Assembly (NCBI GenBank): GCA_963734055.1
Contig: CAVTFQ010000004.1
Coordinates: 558,001-622,000 of the forward strand
DNA: 64,000 nucleotides
Direction: 5' to 3'
Source: CAIWHR01 sp963734055
GTDB lineage: Bacteria > Pseudomonadota > Gammaproteobacteria > Burkholderiales > Casimicrobiaceae
This document shows positions 38,459-45,577 of this stretch, piece by piece. Below the pieces are notes generated by a model that was given only the letters and a program-made list of their open reading frames with translations, was not told the origin of the DNA and did not search any database. A program made the position numbers and the translations under genes. The stretch's first letter is position 1; each line of letters begins with the position of its first letter.

Positions 38459-39831
38459 TTGCCGATGCAGAAGCGAGAGAAGATCGCACCCAGCAGATCG
38501 TCAGCGGTGAACTCGCCGGTGATCGCGGCCAGCGCGACTTGGGCGCTCCGCAGCTCCTCGGCGAAGAGCTCGAGCGGCGGCGGCGTGGACACGAGGTGCT
38601 GCGCCGCGACCGCGAGCCTCGCCTCGGCGTCGCGGAGCGCGGCCAGGTGGCGCTCACGCGCGAGGAACGTGCCTTCCATGTCCTCGTGCGCCCCCGCCTG
38701 CGCGAGGATCTCGTGCTGCAAGAGGTCGACGCCGCCGCCCGTCTTCGCGGACAGGAACACGTGGCGGCGATCCGTCGTGCCGCGGTCGGCACGCGTCTCG
38801 ACTGCAGGTGCGATGCCCGCCAGGTCGATCTTGTTGTGGACGACGAGTCGCGGCAGCGCGGGCGGCAGCGCGTCCTGGATCGCGGCGTCGACGTCCTCCG
38901 GCGGCGCATCGCTCCGCGCGTCGACGATGACGAGCGCCAGGTCCGCCTGGCGCACCGCCGCCCAGGTTCGCTCGATGCCGAGCGTCTCGATGGGATCGTC
39001 GGTCGGGCGCAGTCCCGCGGTGTCGATCACGGTGAGCGGGATGCCGCGGATCTCGATCGCGCGCTCGACCGTGTCCCGCGTCGTGCCCGGAATCGGCGTG
39101 ACGATCGCGACCTCGTCCCCGGCGAGCCGGTTCAAGAGGCTCGACTTGCCCACGTTCGGCGCGCCGACCAGCACGGCGGTGAGCCCTTCGCGGAGGAGCG
39201 CGCCCTGCCGTGCCCGCGCGGTCACCTGCGCGAGGCGCGCGCGGATCGCGGTGAGCTTGCCCTGCGCGTCGGAGGCGCGCAGGAAGTCGATCTCCTCGTC
39301 GGGAAAGTCGAGCGTCGCCTCGGTGAACACCCGGAGCTCGATCAGCGCGTCGGTGAGGCCCCTCACCTCGCGCGAGAATTCGCCCGCGAGGCTGCGCGCG
39401 GCGGCGCGCGCCGCCGTCGTCGTGGCGGCGTCGATCAGGTCCGCGACGCCCTCGGCCTGCGCGAGGTCGAGCTTGCCGTTGAGGAAGGCACGCTGCGTGA
39501 ACTCGCCCGGCTCGGCGAGCCGCGCGCCGAGCCCGAGGCAACGGGCGAGCACGAGGCGCAGCACCGCCGGGCCGCCGTGGCCGTGAAGCTCGAGCATCGC
39601 CTCGCCCGTATACGAGTGCGGCGGCGGAAAGTAGAGCGCGAGGCCCGTGTCGAGCGGCTCGCCCGTCTCGCCGCGGAAGACGGCCAGCGTCGCATGGCGC
39701 GGCGCGAGCTCGCGGCCGATCACGCCCGCGATCACGGCGGCCACGGACGGGCCCGCAACGCGCACGACACCGATGCCGCCGCGTCCCGGCGGGGTCGCGA
39801 CCGCCGCGATCGTATCGCCGGCCGGCTTCAT
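38455..39831 (-). CDS. mnmE: tRNA modification GTPase MnmE (TrmE)
   Basis: 458 residues. The N-terminal folate-binding domain starts GDTIAAVATPPGRGGIGVVR. The G domain has GAPNVGKSSLLNRLAGDEVA (G1), PGTTRDTV (G2), DTAGLRPTDDPIE (G3) and HNKIDL (G4). The C-terminal catalytic FCIGK ends the protein. Partner of MnmG in wobble-uridine modification. Located after yidC as in most proteobacteria. Confidence 0.96.
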   Translation of the reverse strand: MKPAGDTIAAVATPPGRGGIGVVRVAGPSVAAVIAGVIGRELAPRHATLAVFRGETGEPLDTGLALYFPPPHSYTGEAMLELHGHGGPAVLRLVLARCLGLGARLAEPGEFTQRAFLNGKLDLAQAEGVADLIDAATTTAARAAARSLAGEFSREVRGLTDALIELRVFTEATLDFPDEEIDFLRASDAQGKLTAIRARLAQVTARARQGALLREGLTAVLVGAPNVGKSSLLNRLAGDEVAIVTPIPGTTRDTVERAIEIRGIPLTVIDTAGLRPTDDPIETLGIERTWAAVRQADLALVIVDARSDAPPEDVDAAIQDALPPALPRLVVHNKIDLAGIAPAVETRADRGTTDRRHVFLSAKTGGGVDLLQHEILAQAGAHEDMEGTFLARERHLAALRDAEARLAVAAQHLVSTPPPLELFAEELRSAQVALAAITGEFTADDLLGAIFSRFCIGK

Positions 39832-39860
39832 CCCGCGAGCTTAGCTCGGCCCGCGGCTAG

Positions 39861-40047
39861 CGTCCCGTTCCGGAAGTAGCTTGCCAATGTCTTTCGCCAA
39901 GCGCACCACCGCCAAGGCAAAGGCCGCGAAAACGGCGCAATGCGCGACGCCGCGCGTAGTGAATATCGGGAATATTCGCAAGCGCGGCGACAAAGCAGTG
40001 CGTCGTTTGTCGTCCGCCTTTGTGCAGGGTATTTGCGGAACGGGACA
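39861..40047. mobile_element. 187-bp non-coding element with terminal inverted repeats (MITE-like)
   Basis: The ends read CGTCCCGTTCCG... on the left and, on the complementary strand, TGTCCCGTTCCG... on the right, matching at ~19 of 24 positions. Both ends are flanked by CTAG (39857-39860 and 40048-40051), a likely target duplication. No gene inside. The right CTAG contains the yidC stop codon. CTAG targets are known for IS481-type elements, so this may be a miniature derivative of such an element. Confidence 0.6.
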
Positions 40048-41751
40048 CTAGCGTCGTTTGGCGGCGGCGACCGCGGCTTCCTTCTGGAGCAGGTAGTTCA
40101 TGTGCCACTGCTGGAAGATCTGGATGCAGTTGTTGACGAGCCAGTAGAGGACGAGCCCGGACGGGAAGAAGACGAACATCACCGAGAACGCGATCGGCAT
40201 GATCTGCATCACCTTCGCCTGCACCGGGTCCGAGATCGGCGTCGGCGAGAGCCTGACCTGCAGGAATGCGGTGATCGCGTAGACGATCGGCAGCACGAAG
40301 AAGGGGTCCGGCGCCGAGAGATCGTGGATCCAGCCGATCCACGGCGCGTGGCGGAGCTCGACCGCCGAGAGCAGCACCCAGTAGAGCGCGATGAAGACCG
40401 GGATCTGGACCACGATCGGCAGACAGCCGCCGAGCGGGTTGATCTTCTCCTGCTTGTACATCTCCATCATCTTGACCTGCAGCTGCTGCTTGTCGTCGGC
40501 GTACTGCGCCTGCAGCGCCTTCAGCTTCGGCGCGATCACCTTCATCTTCGCCATCGACCGCGCGCTCGCGTGGTTCAGGGGATAGAACGCGCTCTTGATC
40601 AGGATCGTCATCGCGATGATCGCCCAGCCCCAGTTGCCGATGATCCCGTGCAGCCACTTGAGGAGCCAGAAGAGCGGGGCGGCGATCACGGTGAAGATCC
40701 CGTAGTCGACGGTCAGGTCGAGACCCTTCGCGAGCTTCGCGAGCGCCTCCTGGTCCTGCGGCCCGACATAAAGCGGCACATCGAGCCGCCCGGTGGCGCC
40801 CGGCGCGATCGTGCCGACGGGCACGACGACCCCCGCCGCATAGTCCCCCTGATCGAGCTTTCGCGCGTAGAACTCGCGCGGCAGCTTCTTGTCGTCCGGG
40901 GGCAGCCACGCGGAAACGAAGTAGTGCTCGACCATGCCGACCCAGCCGTTGTCGGCGTTCTTTGTGTACGGAAGCTTGCGCGTCGGGTCCGCGGCGAGCT
41001 TGTCGAGCTCGCCGAACGCGATCTTCTTGTACTTGTCGGCCTCGTTGTAGATCACGGGGCCGGCGTAGGCGGCCGGCGCCATCGAGTTGTGCGTCCCCTG
41101 CGTCTTCGTGTCGCGCACGAGCTGGAAGTACGCGTAAGGCGCGACCGGCGCGGCGCCCGTGTTCGTGATCTCGTAGGCGACGTCGATCACGTAGCTGCCG
41201 CGGTGGAACGTCAGCAGCTGCCGGACCTTGTCGCCGTTCTTCGCCGTAGCCTCGAGCGTGAGCGTGAGCGAGTCGGCGCCTGCAGCGAGCTCGCGCGGGC
41301 CCGGCAGTGCCTCGTAGACCGTGCGATGGTTCGGCATCCCGTCGCCGAGGAGGCCGGATTCCGCGATGTTCGTCCGCTCCGGCGTGCGCAGGAGCGCGAG
41401 GTAGGGCTTCGCCTCGTCACCGGGATCGCGATGCTTGAGGAGCGCCACGTCGGCGATCACGCCGCCTGTCGTGTCGATCTCCGCACGGAAGAGGTCGGTC
41501 GTGACCGTGACGAGCTTGCCCGCGCTCGCGACCGCGCCTGTCCCGGCCGGGGAGGGAGTCGTGGTCGGCGGCGCCTGGGCCGCCGGCACCGCGGGGACGT
41601 CCGTCGCAGCGGGCGCTGCGCCCGGCATCGTGCCGGCCGGCTGCGCGGCGGTTGGCGCCGGCGGCGGTGCGTGCTCCGCCTGCCACTTCTGCCACAGGAA
41701 GAACCCGGACAAGCCGAAGATGAAGAACAGGATCAGACGCTGGGTATCCAT
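40048..41751 (-). CDS. yidC: Membrane protein insertase YidC
   Basis: 567 residues. N-terminal signal-anchor helix MDTQRLILFFIFGLSGFFLW, a large periplasmic domain (~60-340), then the conserved five-helix insertase core: KWLHGIIGNWGWAIIAMTIL, NPLGGCLPIVVQIPVFIALY, and ALYWVLLSAVELRHAPWIGW. It inserts and folds inner-membrane proteins, including F0 subunit c, with or without Sec. The final residues KRR and stop abut the small CTAG-flanked element. Confidence 0.96.
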   Translation of the reverse strand: MDTQRLILFFIFGLSGFFLWQKWQAEHAPPPAPTAAQPAGTMPGAAPAATDVPAVPAAQAPPTTTPSPAGTGAVASAGKLVTVTTDLFRAEIDTTGGVIADVALLKHRDPGDEAKPYLALLRTPERTNIAESGLLGDGMPNHRTVYEALPGPRELAAGADSLTLTLEATAKNGDKVRQLLTFHRGSYVIDVAYEITNTGAAPVAPYAYFQLVRDTKTQGTHNSMAPAAYAGPVIYNEADKYKKIAFGELDKLAADPTRKLPYTKNADNGWVGMVEHYFVSAWLPPDDKKLPREFYARKLDQGDYAAGVVVPVGTIAPGATGRLDVPLYVGPQDQEALAKLAKGLDLTVDYGIFTVIAAPLFWLLKWLHGIIGNWGWAIIAMTILIKSAFYPLNHASARSMAKMKVIAPKLKALQAQYADDKQQLQVKMMEMYKQEKINPLGGCLPIVVQIPVFIALYWVLLSAVELRHAPWIGWIHDLSAPDPFFVLPIVYAITAFLQVRLSPTPISDPVQAKVMQIMPIAFSVMFVFFPSGLVLYWLVNNCIQIFQQWHMNYLLQKEAAVAAAKRR

Positions 41752-41754
41752 GGG

Positions 41755-41991
41755 CTAGGAAGCGGGCGACTTGCGGGAGGCGGCGGGAACGGGATCGTGG
41801 CCGCCCGGATGATAGGGGTGGCAGCGCGCGATCCGCTTGACCGCGAGCCAGGTGCCGCGGAGCGCGCCGTGCACGGCGATGGCTTCGTGCGCGTATTCCG
41901 AGCAGCTCGGCGCAAAGCGGCAGTGCGCGCCGAGGAGCGGTCGCAGCGTGTACTGGTAGATGCGAATCAGCACGAGCAGCAGCGTCTTCAT
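41755..41991 (-). CDS. yidD: Membrane protein insertion efficiency factor YidD
   Basis: 78 residues. The family signature RIYQYTLRPLLGAHCRFAPS CSEYAHEA with paired cysteines, and RIARCHPYHPGGHDPVP, is complete. A small amphipathic inner-membrane-associated protein encoded between rnpA and yidC; it overlaps rnpA by four bases and is three bases from yidC. Confidence 0.95.
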   Translation of the reverse strand: MKTLLLVLIRIYQYTLRPLLGAHCRFAPSCSEYAHEAIAVHGALRGTWLAVKRIARCHPYHPGGHDPVPAASRKSPAS

Positions 41992-42356
41992 CGGGCCCGC
42001 CGATCGTCACCGAGCGAAGCAAGGAGCCGGCCGGCGTCCACGGCGACGGCGGCGAATTCGTCGCGCGCGCACGTCCGCTTCAAACGAAGGATCACGTCGA
42101 ACTCGAGGATCCCGGGGCGCGCGGCACCTGCGGCCGCGCGGAGGATCCGGCGCACGCGGTTGCGGTCGACCGCCAGCGGAAGCACTTTTTTGGGGATCAC
42201 GAAACCGACGCGGCCCGGCGATTGGGCTCTTGGCGCCGCGACGAGCTGCAGGTAGTCCCCGTCGCGTCGCCGGCCGGCGCTGAAGAGCGTGTCGAACGCG
42301 CCTGCGCCGGTTAGCCGGTACGGGCGCGATCCGCGGGGCAGGTCCGCCGCGGTCAG
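41988..42356 (-). CDS. rnpA: Ribonuclease P protein component
   Basis: About 122 residues: LPRGSRPYRLTGAGAFDTLF, then GRVGFVIPKKVLPLAVDRNR VRRILRAA, which contains the RNR signature that binds P RNA. No ATG, GTG or TTG lies between the rpmH stop and the conserved start of the domain. The only candidate is CTG at 42356, overlapping the rpmH stop as CTGA; alternatively an indel hides the start. It cleaves 5' leaders from pre-tRNA with the RNA subunit. The rpmH-rnpA-yidD-yidC order is canonical. Confidence 0.88.
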   Translation of the reverse strand: MTAADLPRGSRPYRLTGAGAFDTLFSAGRRRDGDYLQLVAAPRAQSPGRVGFVIPKKVLPLAVDRNRVRRILRAAAGAARPGILEFDVILRLKRTCARDEFAAVAVDAGRLLASLGDDRRAR

Positions 42357-42487
42357 GGCGTGAGGCGCGCGCGGCCCTTGGCGCGCCGCGCCGAGAGCAC
42401 CTTGCGGCCGCCGATGGACTTCATGCGGGCGCGAAATCCGTGCGTCCGCTTGCGCTTGACGACCGAGGGTTGATACGTGCGTTTCAT
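42353..42487 (-). CDS. rpmH: 50S ribosomal protein L34
   Basis: 44 residues: MKRTYQPSVVKRKRTHGFRA RMKSIGGRKVLSARRAKGRA RLTP, the canonical L34. The first gene of the rpmH-rnpA-yidD-yidC run, transcribed away from dnaA, with a consensus-like promoter 33 bases upstream. Confidence 0.97.
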   Translation of the reverse strand: MKRTYQPSVVKRKRTHGFRARMKSIGGRKVLSARRAKGRARLTP

Positions 42488-42519
42488 GGGCGGCGCCTGG
42501 GTAATGAAAAAGCCTTATA

Positions 42520-42548
42520 TTTAAACGCGTTAAGGGCACCCTTGTCAA
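42520..42548 (-). promoter_or_regulatory. rpmH promoter
   Basis: Minus strand: perfect -35 TTGACA (42548-42543), 17-bp spacer, AT-rich -10 TTTAAA (42525-42520) running into TATAAG. Strong sigma-70 promoter, as expected for a ribosomal protein operon. Confidence 0.8.
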
Positions 42549-42600
42549 CGGCGACCCGCTCGCCCGGGGTGTCCGCGCGTCCCTTCGGCGGTCCTTACCC

Positions 42601-42609
42601 TGTGGATAA
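42601..42609 (-). promoter_or_regulatory. DnaA box upstream of dnaA
   Basis: TGTGGATAA, the reverse complement of the perfect box TTATCCACA, in the rpmH-dnaA intergenic region; likely for dnaA autoregulation or origin function. Confidence 0.75.
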
Positions 42610-42770
42610 CTCGGTCGTACCGTGATAGAGTGAACCGCAAAAGGAAGGCCGCGGACGTTCGATTTTCCGGCGACCGTGATGCCCTCCGAGGCCAACGACC
42701 CCGAGTCGCCCACCCTGCGGGGTTCCCGACCCGGGACCCGCCGCGCGAGCGGCCCCCTAGCCGATCGCGG

Positions 42771-44128
42771 ATGAGCCCGTCCCCCATTTTCTGGCAGCGC
42801 TGCATCGCGGCGTTCCGCGAGGAACTGACGCCCCAGCAGTTCAACACGTGGATCCGGCCGCTCGCGGTCGAGGGAGCCGACGAGGGTTATCGGCTGCTCG
42901 CGCCCAACCGCTTCGTGCTGCAGTGGGTGAAGGAGCGGTTCGCCGACCGCATCGGAGAGCTGGCAGCGGCTGCCGAAGGCCATCCGGTGCCGATCACCCT
43001 CGCGGTGCGCGATGCGGTCCAGGACGTCGCCCCCGAGGTCGCGGCGCCGGCGGCGGCCCCGACCGTGCAGGCACCCGCCCCCCCCCGCCGGCGGCGGTGC
43101 GCCGGCACGAGCAGACGAGCCTGAATCCGGCCTTCACGTTCGCCTCGTTCGTCGCGGGCAAGGCGAACCAGCTCGCGCGCGCCGCCGGCATGCAGGTGGC
43201 CGAGCATCCGACCTCGTACAACCCGCTCTTCGTCTACGGCGGCGTCGGCCTCGGCAAGACGCACTTGGTCCAGGCGATCGGCAACGAGATCCTGGCGCGC
43301 AACCCGGCTGCGCGGATCCGCTACGCGCACGCCGAGACCTACGTTTCCGACGTCGTGCGTGCCTACCAGCACAAGGCCTTCGACGACTTCAAGCGCTACT
43401 ACCGCTCCCTCGATCTCCTCCTCATCGACGACATTCAGTTCTTCGGGGGCAAGAGCCGGACCCAGGAGGAGTTCTTCTACCTCTTCAACACGCTGATCGA
43501 GGCACACAAGCAGGTCGTCATCACCTGCGACACCTACCCCAAGGAGATCTCGGGGCTCGAAGAACGGCTGATCTCGCGCTTCGGCTGGGGGCTGACCGTG
43601 GCGCTCGAGCCGCCGGAACTCGAGATGCGCGTTGCGATCCTCCTCGCCAAGGCTGCGGCGAGCGGGCTCCGGATCGACGAGCAGGTCGCGTTCTTCATCG
43701 CGAAGCACATCCGCTCGAACGTCCGTGAACTCGAGGGCGCGTTGAAGCGCATCGCCGCGTATTCGAGCTTCCACGGGCACGAGATCACGCTCGCTGTCGC
43801 CAAGGAGGCGCTCCGCGACCTGCTCGCGGTCCAGAACCGGCAGATCTCGATCGAGAACATCCAGAAGACCGTCGCCGACTACTACAAGATCCGCATCTCC
43901 GACATGCACTCGAAGAAGCGCTCGCGCGCGGTCGCGCGACCGCGCCAGGTGGCGATGGCGCTCGCGAAGGAACTCACCCAGCTCTCGCTCCCCGAGATCG
44001 GCAGCAATTTCGGGGGACGCGACCACACGACGGTGCTCCACGCGTGCCGGCAGATCACGAAGCTCCGCGAGTCCGTCCCGGAACTCAACCACGACGTCAA
44101 CTTCCTGCTGCAGGTGCTGCGAAACTGA
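42771..44128 (+). CDS. dnaA: Chromosomal replication initiator DnaA, one-base frame change in a C run
   Basis: From ATG 42771: MSPSPIFWQRCIAAFREELT (domain I). After a proline-rich linker the frame breaks in C9 at 43078-43086, and one added C restores it. Then TFASFVAGKANQLARAAGMQ, Walker A YGGVGLGKTHLVQAIGNE, Walker B DLLLIDDIQFFGGKSRTQEE, and the domain IV DNA-binding signature GRDHTTVLHACRQITKLRES. Corrected length ~452 residues, normal for betaproteobacteria. Because dnaA is essential and the change sits in a homopolymer, this is almost certainly a sequencing error. It starts the dnaA-dnaN-gyrB run. Confidence 0.95.
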
Positions 44129-44189
44129 CCCGGGACGACCTGCCCCCACGGGGGCCCGAAATGAGCCTGTCCGCCGACGCCGGCCGGGC

Positions 44190-44218
44190 TGGAAAATCTC
44201 TTGATTCCAGTCTATAAT
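44190..44218 (+). promoter_or_regulatory. Putative dnaN promoter
   Basis: Perfect -10 TATAAT at 44213-44218 with TGGAAA (4/6 match to TTGACA) 17 bases upstream, in the dnaA-dnaN gap. Confidence 0.6.
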
Positions 44219-44287
44219 TTGTTGATTACTCGGCGCCCGGCCAAACTTGGCAAAAAGTCCACAATCGATCCACCGGGCCGGCGCCGG

Positions 44288-44296
44288 TTATCCACA
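44288..44296 (+). promoter_or_regulatory. DnaA box between dnaA and dnaN
   Basis: TTATCCACA, a perfect consensus box followed by an AT-rich tract. Confidence 0.8.
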
Positions 44297-44391
44297 AGGT
44301 TTCAAGGCAACAAAACCAAATAAAAACAGTTGCATAAACAATCAATCCCCGGACTCGTCCGCCCCTTGTTAGCTGTAGAACGGTTTAACTA

Positions 44392-45495
44392 ATGCAACTC
44401 AAGCAAACCGCGCGGGATGCACTGCTCAAACCTTTGCAGGCGGTCGCCGGCATCGTCGAACGCCGCCACACGCTGCCGATTCTCGCGAATGTGCTGCTCG
44501 AGCAGAAGGACGGACGCCTCTACGTGACGGCTACCGATCTCGAGATGCAGATCACCGCATATTCGGAGCTCCCGGGCCGCGAGGCGCAGGCGCTGACCGT
44601 CGCGGCACGCAAGCTGCAGGACCTGCTGCGGGCGCTCCCCGACGATTCGACGCTCAACGTCGACACGTCAGGCAGCCGAATGACCGTGCGCGCAGGACGC
44701 TCGCGCTTCAACCTGCAGACGCTGCCCGCCGCCGACTATCCGCGCATCGGGCAGGGGCAGGACCAGGTCCAGGCGCTCGCGCTGCCGCAGAGGGACCTCC
44801 GCGGCCTCCTGAAATCGGTCGAGTTCGCGATGGCGCAGCAGGACATCCGCTACTACCTGAACGGGATGCTGCTCGTGATCGACAAGGGGACGCTGCAGGC
44901 GGTCGCGACCGACGGCCATCGCCTGTCGTGGGCGAGCCTCGCGATCGAGGGCAGCTACGAGCGGCAGGAAGTGATCCTGCCGCGCAAGACGGTGCTCGAG
45001 CTGGGCAAGCTCCTGGCCGACGTCGACGATCCGGTGACGCTCGACATCCTCGCGAACCAGGTGCGCTTCCGGTTCGCCAACGTCGAGCTCACGAGCAAGG
45101 TCGTCGACGGCAAGTTTCCGGACTTCAACCGCGTGATTCCGACGGGGCATCCGAAGCACATCGAACTGCCGCGGGTCGAGCTCCTGGCCGCGCTGCAGCG
45201 CGCGGCGATCCTGTCGAACGAGAAATTCCGCGGCGTCCGGCTCGTGCTCGCGCCCGACCAGCTCAAGATCATCTGCACGAACAGCGAGCAGGAGGAGGCC
45301 GAGGAGGAGCTCGAGGTCGGCTACAAGGGCGACCCGCTCGACATCGGCTTCAACATCAACTATCTCCTCGACGTGCTGCAGAACATGGCGGTGGAGCGCG
45401 TGGCGCTCGCATTCGGCGACGCCAACTCCAGCGCCCTCGTCACGGTGCCGGATCGCGACGACTACAAGTACGTCGTGATGCCGATGCGAATCTGA
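44392..45495 (+). CDS. dnaN: DNA polymerase III subunit beta (sliding clamp)
   Basis: 367 residues, intact, beginning MQLKQTARDALLKPLQAVAG. Three clamp domains are recognisable (first ~1-120, HTLPILANVLLEQKDGRLYV; second FAMAQQDIRYYLNGMLLVID; third to the end DDYKYVVMPMRI). Tethers Pol III to DNA and takes part in DnaA inactivation. Own promoter and DnaA box upstream; gyrB follows after 82 bases. Confidence 0.96.
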   Translation: MQLKQTARDALLKPLQAVAGIVERRHTLPILANVLLEQKDGRLYVTATDLEMQITAYSELPGREAQALTVAARKLQDLLRALPDDSTLNVDTSGSRMTVRAGRSRFNLQTLPAADYPRIGQGQDQVQALALPQRDLRGLLKSVEFAMAQQDIRYYLNGMLLVIDKGTLQAVATDGHRLSWASLAIEGSYERQEVILPRKTVLELGKLLADVDDPVTLDILANQVRFRFANVELTSKVVDGKFPDFNRVIPTGHPKHIELPRVELLAALQRAAILSNEKFRGVRLVLAPDQLKIICTNSEQEEAEEELEVGYKGDPLDIGFNINYLLDVLQNMAVERVALAFGDANSSALVTVPDRDDYKYVVMPMRI

Positions 45496-45577
45496 CGCGC
45501 GCACCCGCGAGTCGCTACCGCGCCGGCCCGGCCGGCACCGGCATCACCCGCATTAAGGCAATTCACCGAAAGCCACG

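Larger units (their letters stand above)
44129..44391. other. Candidate oriC / DnaA-regulated dnaA-dnaN intergenic region
   Basis: 263 bp, markedly more AT-rich than the surroundings (44200-44225 and 44297-44345), with a perfect DnaA box and near-matches (AGTCCACAA at ~44257). The combination of box plus AT-rich unwinding-type tract next to dnaA makes it a candidate replication origin; the rpmH-dnaA gap is the alternative. Confidence 0.55.

Noticed and set aside
41988..42983. A 331-codon frame that would make a giant N-terminally extended RnpA across rpmH and the dnaA leader
   Set aside because: The extension has no conserved sequence and overlaps the rpmH promoter; only the last ~120 codons resemble RnpA.
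44140..44156. CCCCCACGGGGG hairpin after dnaA as terminator
   Set aside because: Short stem with no following T run; too weak to call.
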